Shown here: positions 7,440 to 16,161 of the stretch, one piece after another
How positions within the stretch are numbered: position 1 is the stretch's first letter
Layout of the letters: each line of letters starts with the position of its first letter
Notes under the pieces: model-generated
Told to the model about the DNA's origin: nothing
The model's database searches: none
The model's input: the letters and a program-made list of their open reading frames with translations, nothing else
Assembly: GCF_014652215.1 (NCBI RefSeq)
Contig: NZ_BMYJ01000001.1
Location: 1 to 64,000, forward strand
Reading direction: 5' to 3'
Length of the DNA: 64,000 nucleotides
Source: Neogemmobacter tilapiae
GTDB taxonomy: Bacteria; Pseudomonadota; Alphaproteobacteria; Rhodobacterales; Rhodobacteraceae
Translations under genes and position numbers: made by a program

Positions 7440-8480
7440 ATGACCGCAACCGCGCTTTTGTTTGATCTGGTGCAGGCCGTGCCGATGCCGATGGTGGCCA
7501 TCGGGCCGGATGAGCGGCTGATGGCGATGAATACGGCGGCAGGGGCCCTGATCGATCCGGCGGCGCTGGGGCGGCATCATGCGATGGGGATGCGGCAGCC
7601 GGGTTTGATGCAGGCGGTAGAGCGTGCTTTGGCGCGGGGGGAACGGGCGGTGGTTCAGCCAATATCGTTTGGCGGTGCCCATGAATCGCTGTGGCGTGTG
7701 ACGGTGACGCCCTTGGAGCAAAGCGATGGGCGCGGGGCGGTCTGCGTGTTCGAGGATCTGACGGAGCAGGAACAGATAGGGCAGGTGCGGCGCGATTTCG
7801 TGGCGAATGTCAGCCATGAACTGCGCACCCCGCTGACGGCGCTGATCGGTTTCATCGAAACGCTGCGGGGGCCCGCGCGGGATGATGCGGCGGCGCGGGA
7901 GAGGTTTCTGGACATCATGGAGCGTGAGGCCACGCGGATGACGCGGCTGGTACGCGACCTTTTATCGCTCAGCCGGGTGGAGGCGCAGGAACGGCAGAGG
8001 CCAACGGAACAGGTGGAGGTTCAAGCCTCGATCCAAGGGGTGTTGGCGATCCTGCGGCAGACGATCGATGAGGCGCAGGTCAGGGTGGTGCTAGAAGGCT
8101 GCAAGACGCCAGTGACGGTGCCCGCCGATTCAGATCAGTTGGGGCAGGTCTGGCAGAACCTGATCGAGAATGCGGTGAAATACGGCGGTGCGGGTAAGCA
8201 GGTGACGGTACGTGTCACAACGAATGATCACGATCCGATGCTGCGCGGGCCCTCGGTCCGCGTGGATGTGGTGGATCAGGGCGAAGGCTTGGACCCGGTG
8301 CATATCCCGCGTCTGACCGAACGATTCTATCGGGTAGATTCGCACCGGTCGCGGCGGCAGGGCGGCACGGGGCTGGGGCTGGCAATTGTAAAACACATCG
8401 TCAACCGGCACCGGGGGCGGCTCAAGATTGAAAGCGCCCCGGGGCAGGGCAGCACTTTCACTGTGATTCTGCCACGTTAG
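7440..8480 (+). CDS. phoR: Phosphate regulon sensor histidine kinase PhoR
   Basis: The 346-residue protein has a PAS-like domain (about residues 5-110), a HisKA dimer/phosphoacceptor domain with His126 in 'NVSHELRTPLT', and an HATPase domain with N-box 'QNLIENAVKY', 'DQGEGL' and 'GGTGLGLAIVKHI'. It lacks the N-terminal membrane helices of E. coli PhoR, so membrane contact would be through PstSCAB and PhoU. I chose ATG 7440 for its GGGGG site. ATG 7389 would add 17 residues but has no ribosome site and overlaps a possible Pho box. The partner response regulator is PhoB at the end of the locus. It phosphorylates PhoB when phosphate is scarce. Confidence 0.92.
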   Translation: MTATALLFDLVQAVPMPMVAIGPDERLMAMNTAAGALIDPAALGRHHAMGMRQPGLMQAVERALARGERAVVQPISFGGAHESLWRVTVTPLEQSDGRGAVCVFEDLTEQEQIGQVRRDFVANVSHELRTPLTALIGFIETLRGPARDDAAARERFLDIMEREATRMTRLVRDLLSLSRVEAQERQRPTEQVEVQASIQGVLAILRQTIDEAQVRVVLEGCKTPVTVPADSDQLGQVWQNLIENAVKYGGAGKQVTVRVTTNDHDPMLRGPSVRVDVVDQGEGLDPVHIPRLTERFYRVDSHRSRRQGGTGLGLAIVKHIVNRHRGRLKIESAPGQGSTFTVILPR

Positions 8481-8553
8481 CGGACCGAGTGGGCAAATCT
8501 TGCGCCTGCCGCGGCCTGCCAGATTGCGGGCAGAAATATCGCTGAAAAGCCAT

Positions 8554-8582
8554 CTGTCATATCACTGTTACAATACTGTCGC
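8554..8582 (+). promoter_or_regulatory. Triple Pho box before pstS
   Basis: Three 7-bp direct repeats recur at an 11-bp period: CTGTCAT (8554-8560), CTGTTAC (8565-8571) and CTGTCGC (8576-8582), each separated by four A/T/C bases. The first is a perfect match to the PhoB-box unit. The spacing is that expected for PhoB dimers on one face of the helix. It lies 86 bases before the pstS start, so it should activate the pst operon under phosphate limitation. Confidence 0.85.
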
Positions 8583-8667
8583 AAAAGCGTGGCCTGCGGG
8601 CTTTAGACGCCAAACCCAAGGGGGCGCTGCTTGCGTCGCCGGACCAGGCTGATGACAGGAGTATCCA

Positions 8668-9708
8668 ATGTCGCCGATGAAAATGACCGCCTCGACGCTC
8701 GCGCTGATTGCCGCGTCTGCCGTGACCGCCTCTGCCCGTGATCAGGTGCAGGTGACCGGTTCTTCGACCGTGCTGCCCTACGCCACCATCGTGGCCGAGG
8801 CCTTCGGCGAGAACTTTGAATTCCCGACCCCGGTGGTCGAAGGCGGCGGTTCGGGCGCTGGCCGCAAGAAGATGTGTGAAGGCGTGGGCGAAAACACCGT
8901 CGACATCGCGAACTCGTCCTCGAAAATCTCCAAGTCGGACGTGGAGCTGTGTGCCACCAACGGCGTAGGCGAAATCATGGAAGTGCGGTTTGGCTATGAC
9001 GGGATCGTCTTTGCCTCGGACGTGAACGGCGCCGAATTCCCGCTGACCCCGGCGGATGTCTACAACGCGGTCGCCGCGCAGGTTCTGAAAGACGGTGCCA
9101 TCGTCGACAACGCGGCTGCGCAATGGTCGGAAGTGAACGCAGCCCTGCCCGCGCAAGACATTCTGATGTTTGTGCCCGGCACCAAGCATGGCACGCGCGA
9201 AGTGTTCGATGACAAGGTCATCGTGAAAGGTTGCGAAGACAGCGGCGCTTTCGAAGCCTTTGCCGCAGCGAACGGCGGTGATGAAGACAAGGCCGAAGAG
9301 CTGTGCATGAAGCTGCGCACCGATGGCCGTTCGGTGGACATCGACGGTGACTATACCGAAACGCTGGCCCGTCTGGATGCAGACAAGAACGCCATCGGCG
9401 TGTTCGGTCTGTCCTTCTATCAGAACAACACCGACAAGCTGCGCGTTTCGACGATGAACGGCGTGATCCCGACAGTGGAAAGCATCGCAGCCGGCGACTA
9501 TCCGGTGTCGCGTCCGCTGTATTTCTACGTCAAGAAAGCCCACATCGGCGTGATCCCCGGCCTGAAGGAATATGTGACCTTCTTCGTCAGCGACGAAATG
9601 GCAGGCCCGGATGGCCCCTTGGCCGAATACGGTCTGGTGTCGGACCCGGAACTGGCCGCGACCCAAGCGGCTGTTGAGGCCGAAACGCCGATGGCCCCGC
9701 TGGAATAA
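8668..9708 (+). CDS. pstS: Phosphate ABC transporter substrate-binding protein PstS
   Basis: This 346-residue periplasmic protein binds phosphate and delivers it to PstCA. It has a signal peptide ending at about residue 23 (TASA) and the PstS phosphate pocket segments 'TGSSTVLPY' and 'EGGGSGAGRKKMCEG'. 'SSSKISKSD' and the later 'GTKHGTREVF' are typical of the long PstS branch. An AGGAG site precedes the ATG. A stem-loop just after the stop may stabilise the pstS message and lower expression of the downstream permease genes, as is usual for binding-protein genes. Confidence 0.95.
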   Translation: MSPMKMTASTLALIAASAVTASARDQVQVTGSSTVLPYATIVAEAFGENFEFPTPVVEGGGSGAGRKKMCEGVGENTVDIANSSSKISKSDVELCATNGVGEIMEVRFGYDGIVFASDVNGAEFPLTPADVYNAVAAQVLKDGAIVDNAAAQWSEVNAALPAQDILMFVPGTKHGTREVFDDKVIVKGCEDSGAFEAFAAANGGDEDKAEELCMKLRTDGRSVDIDGDYTETLARLDADKNAIGVFGLSFYQNNTDKLRVSTMNGVIPTVESIAAGDYPVSRPLYFYVKKAHIGVIPGLKEYVTFFVSDEMAGPDGPLAEYGLVSDPELAATQAAVEAETPMAPLE

Positions 9709-9718
9709 GCTGATCACT

Positions 9719-9750
9719 GCGGCCCCCGGTTTTATGCCGGGGGTCGCTTT
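9719..9750 (+). terminator. Intercistronic stem-loop between pstS and pstC
   Basis: An 11-bp stem (9719-9729 with 9737-9747, one G-T pair) is followed by only three T. It is likely a partial terminator or a 3' stabiliser for pstS mRNA within the pst operon. Confidence 0.7.
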
Positions 9751-9774
9751 CCCTATCCGAACCGGAAGGTTTCC

Positions 9775-11235
9775 ATGTCTGTTTTCATGACTCTGGTCGT
9801 GCTCTTGATCATCGCTGCCACGGCCTTTGTGCTGTGCCGCCAGAGGGCGTTGGCGATGGTAGCGGGCGATGCTCGCAAGCTGCATTCGCTCCCCGGCTTT
9901 CACGGTTGGCATGGCGTGGTGATGGCCCTTGTGCCGTCGATCCTGATGCTGGCCGTCTGGCTGATCGCCCAGCCGATGGTGGTGGAACGGCAGGTCTTTG
10001 CCCATATGCCGACCGAGATGACTGCCGATGCTTCGGCGGCGCAACTGGTGATGGCCGATGTGCGCCGCTTGGCGCAGGGCTTGGAAACCGCTGTGGAAAC
10101 CGGGCGTCTTGGGGCAGAACAAGCCACCAGCCCGACGCTGGACCCTGTCACACTGCGTGGCGTTCTGGCCGAAGTGGGCGTGGCGCTGGGGTCGGAAGTG
10201 ACAGCGCCAATCCTGAACGGCGCGCAGGAGTATCGCAGCCTGCAATCGAATTTTGCCCTTTGGCGTACCATTGTCATTCTGGCTGTCGCGGCCTTGGGCG
10301 TCGCTTGGGCCGTGCGGCTCACGCAGCCCGACTTCTGGGCGCGCAACCGGGTGGAAAAGGTGGTGCTGGGTCTGTTGATCCTGGCCTCGACCATCGCCAT
10401 CCTGACGACCTTTGGCATCGTCTATTCGATGCTGACCGAGACGATCCATTTCTTCCAGCAATATCCCATCGCCGACTTTTTCTTTGGCCTGACATGGTCG
10501 CCCAATTTTAAGGGCGGGTCGGAACTGGGGGTTCTGCCGCTGATCTGGGGCACGCTTTACATCAGTCTGGTGGCCATGGTGGTGGCGGTGCCGATTGGCC
10601 TGTTCGCCGCCATCTATCTGTCGGAATATGCGACACCCAAGGTCCGTGCCTGGGTCAAGCCACTGATTGAGGTGATCGCCGGGATCCCAACCGTGGTGTT
10701 CGGTCTGTTCGCCCTTGTGACCGTTGGCCCCTTGCTGCGCGATTGGTTTGCCGAACCGATGGGGCTGGGCAACAGCGGATCGTCGGTGATGACCGCAGGC
10801 ATCGTGATCGGGATCATGAACATCCCCTTCATCAGCTCGCTGTCGGATGACATCATCAACGCCGTGCCCCAGGCGATGCGTGATGGCTCGCTGGGGTTAG
10901 GGGCGACCAAATCCGAAACCGTGCGTCAGGTGGTGCTGCCTGCGGCACTGCCGGGGATCGTGGGGGCCGTGCTGATGGCTGCCAGCCGCGCGATTGGGGA
11001 AACCATGATCGTGACGCTAGGGGCTGGGGCTGCGGCGAAGCTGAGCCTGAACCCGTTCGAGGCGATGACCACCATGACCGTAAAAATCGTCGGCCAGTTG
11101 ACCGGCGACACCGATTTTGCCAGCCCTGAAACGCTGGTGGCCTTTGCCCTTGGGATGACGCTGTTCGTGATCACCCTTTGTCTGAACGTGCTGGCGCTGA
11201 TCATCGTGCGCCGCTACCGGGAGCAATACGAATGA
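9775..11235 (+). CDS. pstC: Phosphate ABC transporter permease PstC (long form)
   Basis: The 486-residue inner-membrane protein pairs with PstA to form the phosphate channel. The last 270 residues are the classical permease, with 'LGVLPLIWGTLYISLVAM', 'YLSEYA', the EAA-type loop 'DGSLGLGATKSETVRQVVLP' and 'GETMIVTLGAG'. The first 200 residues are extra relative to the roughly 320-residue E. coli protein: two hydrophobic segments near residues 1-20 and 45-65, then a soluble stretch, then another helix near 165. Such long forms are known in alphaproteobacteria. The stop overlaps the pstA start by ATGA. Confidence 0.93.
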   Translation: MSVFMTLVVLLIIAATAFVLCRQRALAMVAGDARKLHSLPGFHGWHGVVMALVPSILMLAVWLIAQPMVVERQVFAHMPTEMTADASAAQLVMADVRRLAQGLETAVETGRLGAEQATSPTLDPVTLRGVLAEVGVALGSEVTAPILNGAQEYRSLQSNFALWRTIVILAVAALGVAWAVRLTQPDFWARNRVEKVVLGLLILASTIAILTTFGIVYSMLTETIHFFQQYPIADFFFGLTWSPNFKGGSELGVLPLIWGTLYISLVAMVVAVPIGLFAAIYLSEYATPKVRAWVKPLIEVIAGIPTVVFGLFALVTVGPLLRDWFAEPMGLGNSGSSVMTAGIVIGIMNIPFISSLSDDIINAVPQAMRDGSLGLGATKSETVRQVVLPAALPGIVGAVLMAASRAIGETMIVTLGAGAAAKLSLNPFEAMTTMTVKIVGQLTGDTDFASPETLVAFALGMTLFVITLCLNVLALIIVRRYREQYE

Positions 11236-12599
11236 CCGACGCAACCGCAAACCAGATGCCCGCTTCGGGTCCGGCGGCCAGGTCAAAGCATGGGTCCATC
11301 TTGGTGCAGGCGCCCAGCATGCGCGCCCGCAACCGCGCCGAAGCCCGCTTTAAGGCCTATGGACTGGCCGCGATCGTTCTGGCGCTCACGATGCTGGCGA
11401 TCATGCTGACGACCATCTTGTCGGATGGGCTTTCGGCCTTTCGTCAGGCCAGCCTGACCTTTCCGGTGACGCTGGACGCCGCCACGCTGGACAAGAGCGG
11501 CAACCGCGATGTGGCCGAGATGAGCAAGGCGACAACGGTGACCTATGGCAAGGTGATGGCGCAAAGCTTTGTCGCCCATCTGGTGGCGCAGGGCATCTCG
11601 ACCGAAGGCGTGTCAGAAAAAGAACTGGCCGCAATGCTGTCAAAAGATGCGCCCGCGGCGCTGCGGAATGATGTGCTGGCCAACCCAGATCTGCTGGGGC
11701 AAACCATCGAGGTGACGGTTTTGGCGAATGGCCGGATCGACGGCTATCTGAAAGGCCGCGTCACGATGGAAAGCGCGCAAAAGGACAGCAATATCAGCCC
11801 AGAACAACTGGTTCTGTCCGATGCCCTGCGCAAGGCAGGCATCCTCACCAGCGGCTTCAACTGGGGCTTTCTGAAGAACCCCGATGCGTCCGACCAACGG
11901 CCCGAAGCGGCTGGTCTGGGCGTGGCGATGATTGGTTCGGCATACATGATGGTCTTGGTCTTGATCATCACCCTGCCCATCGGGGTCGCGGCATCAGTTT
12001 ATCTTGAGGAGTTCGCGCCCAAGAACAAATGGACTGATCTGATTGAGGTCAATATCTCGAACCTGGCTGCTGTGCCGTCGATTGTGTTCGGGATCCTTGG
12101 GTTGGCAGTCTTTATCAATTTCGCAGGCTTTCCGCAGTCATCCTCGCTGGTGGGTGCCTTCGTTCTGTCGCTGATGACGCTGCCAACCATCATCATCGCC
12201 ACGCGTGCCAGCCTGAAAGCGGTGCCGCCCTCGATCCGCGATGCGGCGCTGGGTGTTGGCGCGTCCAAGATGCAGACGGTCGCCCATCATGTGCTGCCCT
12301 TGGCCGCACCCGGCATCCTGACCGGCACCATTCTGGGTCTGGCCCGCGCTTTGGGCGAAACGGCCCCGCTGCTGCTGATCGGCATGGTGGCCTTTGTCGA
12401 TAACTACCCCTCTGCCCCGGCTGAAGGGGTGCTGGATCCCGCCACCGCCTTGCCGGTGCAGATCTACACCTGGGTCCAACGCTCGGACCCGGCTTTCGTC
12501 GAACGGTCGAACGGCGCGATCATCGTGCTGCTGCTGTTCCTGATGGTGATGAACGTCACCGCCATCCTGCTGCGCCGCCGCTTTGAACGGCGCTGGTAA
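11232..12599 (+). CDS. pstA: Phosphate ABC transporter permease PstA (long form)
   Basis: The 455-residue protein is the second phosphate channel subunit. Its start ATGA overlaps the pstC stop. After the first membrane helix (about residues 42-65) comes a soluble, presumably periplasmic block of about 150 residues ending near 'FNWGFLKNPDAS', which matches the DUF3333-type extension known in proteobacterial PstA. The C-terminal 250 residues carry the permease domain with the coupling loop 'DAALGVGASKMQTVAHHVLP' and 'GETAPLLLIG'. E. coli PstA is about 296 residues, so the extension accounts for the extra length. Confidence 0.93.
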   Translation: MTDATANQMPASGPAARSKHGSILVQAPSMRARNRAEARFKAYGLAAIVLALTMLAIMLTTILSDGLSAFRQASLTFPVTLDAATLDKSGNRDVAEMSKATTVTYGKVMAQSFVAHLVAQGISTEGVSEKELAAMLSKDAPAALRNDVLANPDLLGQTIEVTVLANGRIDGYLKGRVTMESAQKDSNISPEQLVLSDALRKAGILTSGFNWGFLKNPDASDQRPEAAGLGVAMIGSAYMMVLVLIITLPIGVAASVYLEEFAPKNKWTDLIEVNISNLAAVPSIVFGILGLAVFINFAGFPQSSSLVGAFVLSLMTLPTIIIATRASLKAVPPSIRDAALGVGASKMQTVAHHVLPLAAPGILTGTILGLARALGETAPLLLIGMVAFVDNYPSAPAEGVLDPATALPVQIYTWVQRSDPAFVERSNGAIIVLLLFLMVMNVTAILLRRRFERRW

Positions 12600-12611
12600 A
12601 GGGTTAGAAAA

Positions 12612-13409
12612 ATGAATGATATGCGACTGCTGGAGCGCGCTGTGGATACCCAAGTGAACAAGATCACCGCCCGCAAGGTGCAGGTCTATTATGGCCAGAA
12701 CCATGCCCTAAAGGATGTTGATGTCGACATTCTGGACAAGACGGTGACGGCCTTTATCGGCCCGTCGGGCTGTGGGAAATCCACCTTCCTGCGCTGCCTG
12801 AACCGGATGAACGACACGATTGCCGTTTGCCGCGTGGAAGGTCGGATCGATTTGGAAGGGGAGGACATCTACGACCCTCGCGTTGATCCGGTGCAATTGC
12901 GCGCCAAGGTGGGGATGGTGTTCCAAAAGCCGAACCCCTTCCCCAAGTCGATTTACGACAACGTGGCTTATGGCCCTAAAATCCACGGTCTGGCTCGCAA
13001 AAAGGCCGATCTGGACGAGATCGTCGAAAGCAGCCTGCGCAAGGCGGCGCTGTGGAACGAGGTCAAGGATCGTCTGGACGCCCCCGGCACCGGCCTGTCT
13101 GGGGGGCAACAGCAGCGCCTGTGTATCGCCCGCGCCATTGCTACCAGCCCCGAAGTTCTGTTGATGGACGAACCCTGTTCGGCGCTGGACCCGATTGCGA
13201 CCGCGCAGGTCGAGGAGTTGATTGACGAACTCCGCAGCCAGTTTTCCGTGGTGATCGTGACCCATTCGATGCAGCAGGCCGCGCGGGTGTCGCAGCGGAC
13301 CGCCTTTTTCCACTTGGGGTCGCTGGTCGAGTACGGCGAAACCGGGCAGATCTTTACCAACCCGAAAGATCCGCGCACTGAAAGCTATATCACGGGCCGG
13401 ATCGGCTAA
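12612..13409 (+). CDS. pstB: Phosphate ABC transporter ATP-binding protein PstB
   Basis: The 265-residue ATPase powers phosphate import through PstCA and also takes part in PhoR signalling through PhoU. It shows Walker [10 protein letters not shown] at about residues 50-58, the Q-loop '[11 protein letters not shown]', the signature LSGGQQQRL, and Walker [13 protein letters not shown]. The PstB-specific 'LRCLNRMND' follows Walker A. The gene starts 12 bases after pstA and ends 8 bases before phoU, so it sits inside the pst operon. Confidence 0.97.
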   Translation: MNDMRLLERAVDTQVNKITARKVQVYYGQNHALKDVDVDILDKTVTAFIGPSGCGKSTFLRCLNRMNDTIAVCRVEGRIDLEGEDIYDPRVDPVQLRAKVGMVFQKPNPFPKSIYDNVAYGPKIHGLARKKADLDEIVESSLRKAALWNEVKDRLDAPGTGLSGGQQQRLCIARAIATSPEVLLMDEPCSALDPIATAQVEELIDELRSQFSVVIVTHSMQQAARVSQRTAFFHLGSLVEYGETGQIFTNPKDPRTESYITGRIG

Positions 13410-13417
13410 GGGGCAGA

Positions 13418-14134
13418 ATGATGAACAACGAAAAACACATCGCCAGCGCCTTTGACCGCGATCTGGAGGCGGTTCAGGCGATGATCATGAAGATGGGTGG
13501 TCTGGTTGAGGACGCCTTGCTGGAATCCTCACGCGCTTTGGAAGAGCGGGACGTGGAATTGGCCCAGCGGGTGCGGTCGGCCGACAGTGCCATCGACGCC
13601 CTAGAAATGCAGGTGAATACCGAAGCGGCGCGGCTGATTGCCATTCGTGCGCCAACCGCCAGCGATTTGCGCACCGTTCTGACCGTGATGAAAATCGCCA
13701 GTGGACTGGAGCGCTGCGGTGATCACGCCAAAAACCTGGCGAAACGCACGCTGGTCTTGTCCGATATGGCCCCGGTTGGCGCCTCGGCGGGTTCCATCCG
13801 TCGTTTGGCGAAATCGGTGCAACTGATGCTAAAAGATGCGCTGGACGCCTATATCCGCCGCGATGTCGCCATGGCGCAAGAGGTGCGGCAGCGCGATCAG
13901 GAAATCGACCAGATGTACAACGCTTTGTTCCGCGAGTTCCTGACCCATATGATGGAAGATCCGCGTTCGATCAGCGCCTGCATGCACCTGCATTTCATCG
14001 CAAAAAACATCGAGCGGGTGGGCGACCATGCCACGGGGATCGCCGAACAGGTGATTTATCTGGTGACGGGCGATGTACCCGATGAGGCAAGGCCGAAACT
14101 GGATACGGTCTCGCTGCCTGGTGCAGAGGGATGA
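13418..14134 (+). CDS. phoU: Phosphate signalling regulator PhoU
   Basis: The 238-residue all-helical protein has two PhoU repeats. Each carries the metal-binding motif ExxxD/DxxxD: 'LERCGDHAKNLAKR' near residue 90-103 and 'IERVGDHATGIAEQ' near 193-206. It links the Pst transporter to PhoR and keeps the Pho regulon off when phosphate is plentiful. Its stop overlaps the phoB start by four bases. Confidence 0.96.
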   Translation: MMNNEKHIASAFDRDLEAVQAMIMKMGGLVEDALLESSRALEERDVELAQRVRSADSAIDALEMQVNTEAARLIAIRAPTASDLRTVLTVMKIASGLERCGDHAKNLAKRTLVLSDMAPVGASAGSIRRLAKSVQLMLKDALDAYIRRDVAMAQEVRQRDQEIDQMYNALFREFLTHMMEDPRSISACMHLHFIAKNIERVGDHATGIAEQVIYLVTGDVPDEARPKLDTVSLPGAEG

Positions 14135-14832
14135 ATGCGATGACCGGGGTGGGGCAACCTTTGGTTTTGTTGGTCGAGGATGAACCGGCGCAGCGCGAGG
14201 TTCTTTCCTATAACCTTGAGGCCGAAGGCTTTCGGGTGGTGCAGGCCGAGGATGGGGAAGAGGCCATGTCCTTTGTGCGCGAGGAATTGCCTGATCTGAT
14301 CGTGCTGGATTGGATGATGCCAAACCTTTCGGGACTGGAGGTCTGCCGTCGGCTGAAATCCCGGCCCGAGACGCGCAAGGTGCCGGTGATCATGCTTTCC
14401 GCCCGCTCGGAAGAGGTGGACCGGGTGCGGGGTCTGGAAACCGGGGCCGATGACTATGTGATCAAGCCCTATTCGGTCGTTGAACTGATGGCGCGCGTCA
14501 AAGCGAACCTGCGGCGCGCCCGGCCTTCGACCGTGGGCGTTCTGCTGGAGTTTCAGGACATCCGGCTGGACAGCGAAACCCACCGCGTTCACCGCGGGGA
14601 AAAGGTTTTGAAACTGGGCCCGACCGAATTTCGTTTGCTGGCCACTTTTATGGAAAAGCCGGGCCGGGTCTGGAGCAGAGAACAGCTTTTGGATCGTGTC
14701 TGGGGCCGCGACATCTATGTCGAAACCCGCACCGTCGATGTCCATATCGGCCGGTTGCGCAAAGCCCTTTGCCAGTTTGGTGGTGAGGATCTGCTGCGCA
14801 CCGTGCGCGGCGCAGGTTATGCCTTGGGATGA
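14131..14832 (+). CDS. phoB: Phosphate regulon response regulator PhoB
   Basis: The 233-residue protein has a receiver domain (about residues 10-128) with acidic pair Glu17-Asp18 and phosphoacceptor Asp60 in 'IVLDWMMP', followed by a winged-helix domain of the OmpR type ending 'VRGAGYAL'. It binds Pho boxes such as those at 8554-8582. The ATG at 14131 overlaps the phoU stop; a second in-frame ATG at 14140 is possible. It completes the locus phoR-pstSCAB-phoU-phoB. Confidence 0.95.
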   Translation: MNAMTGVGQPLVLLVEDEPAQREVLSYNLEAEGFRVVQAEDGEEAMSFVREELPDLIVLDWMMPNLSGLEVCRRLKSRPETRKVPVIMLSARSEEVDRVRGLETGADDYVIKPYSVVELMARVKANLRRARPSTVGVLLEFQDIRLDSETHRVHRGEKVLKLGPTEFRLLATFMEKPGRVWSREQLLDRVWGRDIYVETRTVDVHIGRLRKALCQFGGEDLLRTVRGAGYALG

Positions 14833-14840
14833 TCAATCAG

Positions 14841-14865
14841 AAGGGGGCGTTGGCCCCCTTTTCTA
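14841..14865. terminator. Bidirectional terminator between phoB and livM
   Basis: An 8-bp stem AAGGGGGC (14841-14848) with GCCCCCTT (14853-14860) has T-rich sequence on its right side. The right end overlaps the stop codon of the convergent livM gene at 14863-14865. It probably ends the pst-phoB transcript and may also serve livM. Confidence 0.75.
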
Positions 14866-16161
14866 TTTCTCTGGCAACAGCCCCCTTGGGCTGAACCGCA
14901 GCACCAGCAGCAGGATCACCCCCAAAGTCAGCAACCGCATATGCGGCGCGGCATCGACCAGATGCGCTTTCAGCGGCCCGTCACCCATGCCGACCGTGAC
15001 CATCCCCATCAGCGAAGGCCCAAGGCTTTCGGCGATCAGCCATAGCCAGCCGATCAGCAGGCCGCCCAGAACCGCCCCCCAGTTGTTGCCCGAACCGCCC
15101 GCGATCACCATCACCCAGATCAGGAAGGTCCAGCCCAAGGGGTTATAGGTCGTGGGCGTCAACTGGCCGTGCATCGAGGTCAGCATCGCACCGCCCATAC
15201 CCACAATGGCCGAGCCCAGGATGAACACCTGCAAGTGGCGGCGGGTCACGTCCTTGCCCATCGCCTCGGCCGAGACTTCGTTGTCGCGGATGGCGCGCAT
15301 CATGCGGCCCCAGGGTGATTTCAGCGCGCGTTCCAGCATCCAGATCAGCAGGACGAGAACCGTGCCGAACATGGTGCAATAAACCAATTTGACAAAGATG
15401 GAGGAGGCGGTGACCGGATTGGCCCCAAAGGCGGCGGCCAGATTGATGAACCATTCCTGCGTCTGGATGTTCACCTCAAGCGGCACAGGCCAAGGCCGGG
15501 GCAGGCTGATCACGTTCTTGACTCCGCGGGTCAGCCAGTCTTCGTTCTTCAACACGGCGACGATGATTTCCGCAATGCCCAGCGTGGCAATCGCCAGATA
15601 GTCCGACCGCAGGCCCAAGGCCACCTTGCCGATGCCCCAAGCCGCCAGTGCCGCCAAGACCCCGCCCACAGGCCAGGCCAGCAGCGGGTTGATGCCCAAG
15701 CCACCCAAATTCCCCGCCGTCGCGGGATTGAACGCCTCAACCGCCATGACGGCAGGGTCAAAGACCCAGCGAAACAGGACAAAGCCGCCGATCAGAATCG
15801 CGGCAACGGTCAAGGCGCGCGCGCGGCCCTTTTCCATGTGGTTCCAGCCAAAGATCGCGGCGGCAATCGACGCGGCCCCCAGAAACAGACCCAGCAAAAT
15901 GCCCGGCCCACCGGCATCCCACCCCTCGGCCACAGGCTTGGCGGCGACCAGAACCACCGCCAGCCCGCCCAAGGCCGAAAAGCCCATCAGGCCGGTGTTG
16001 AACAGCCCCGCATAGCCCCATTGGATGTTCAGCCCCAAGGCAATGATGGTCGAGGGCAGAACAGCGGTCAGGATCGATAGCGCCAAGTTCCAGCTTTGGA
16101 AAAAGCCGGTCAGCGCATAAAGGGCAGCAACGCCCAGAAACAGCAGAAAGGTGCGGTTCAT
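14863..16161 (-). CDS. livM: Branched-chain amino acid ABC transporter permease LivM
   Basis: The 432-residue inner-membrane permease has about ten hydrophobic segments and pairs with LivH. Family marks are 'NIQWGYAGLFNTGLMGFSALGG' near residues 45-66 and 'RSDYLAIATLGIAEIIV' near 184-200. The EAA-like coupling region 'MMRAIRDNEVSAEAMGKDV' is at about 289-307. The extra 60 residues between helices 3 and 5 make it longer than E. coli LivM-like proteins with a short N-terminus. The ATG at 16161 overlaps the livH stop (ATGA). The upstream frame is a shadow. Confidence 0.92.
   Translation of the reverse strand: MNRTFLLFLGVAALYALTGFFQSWNLALSILTAVLPSTIIALGLNIQWGYAGLFNTGLMGFSALGGLAVVLVAAKPVAEGWDAGGPGILLGLFLGAASIAAAIFGWNHMEKGRARALTVAAILIGGFVLFRWVFDPAVMAVEAFNPATAGNLGGLGINPLLAWPVGGVLAALAAWGIGKVALGLRSDYLAIATLGIAEIIVAVLKNEDWLTRGVKNVISLPRPWPVPLEVNIQTQEWFINLAAAFGANPVTASSIFVKLVYCTMFGTVLVLLIWMLERALKSPWGRMMRAIRDNEVSAEAMGKDVTRRHLQVFILGSAIVGMGGAMLTSMHGQLTPTTYNPLGWTFLIWVMVIAGGSGNNWGAVLGGLLIGWLWLIAESLGPSLMGMVTVGMGDGPLKAHLVDAAPHMRLLTLGVILLLVLRFSPRGLLPEK

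Noticed and set aside
8557-10461. Long minus-strand frame opposite pstS and pstC (634 codons)
   Set aside because: Antisense shadow; the plus strand holds clear PstS and PstC and a Pho box.
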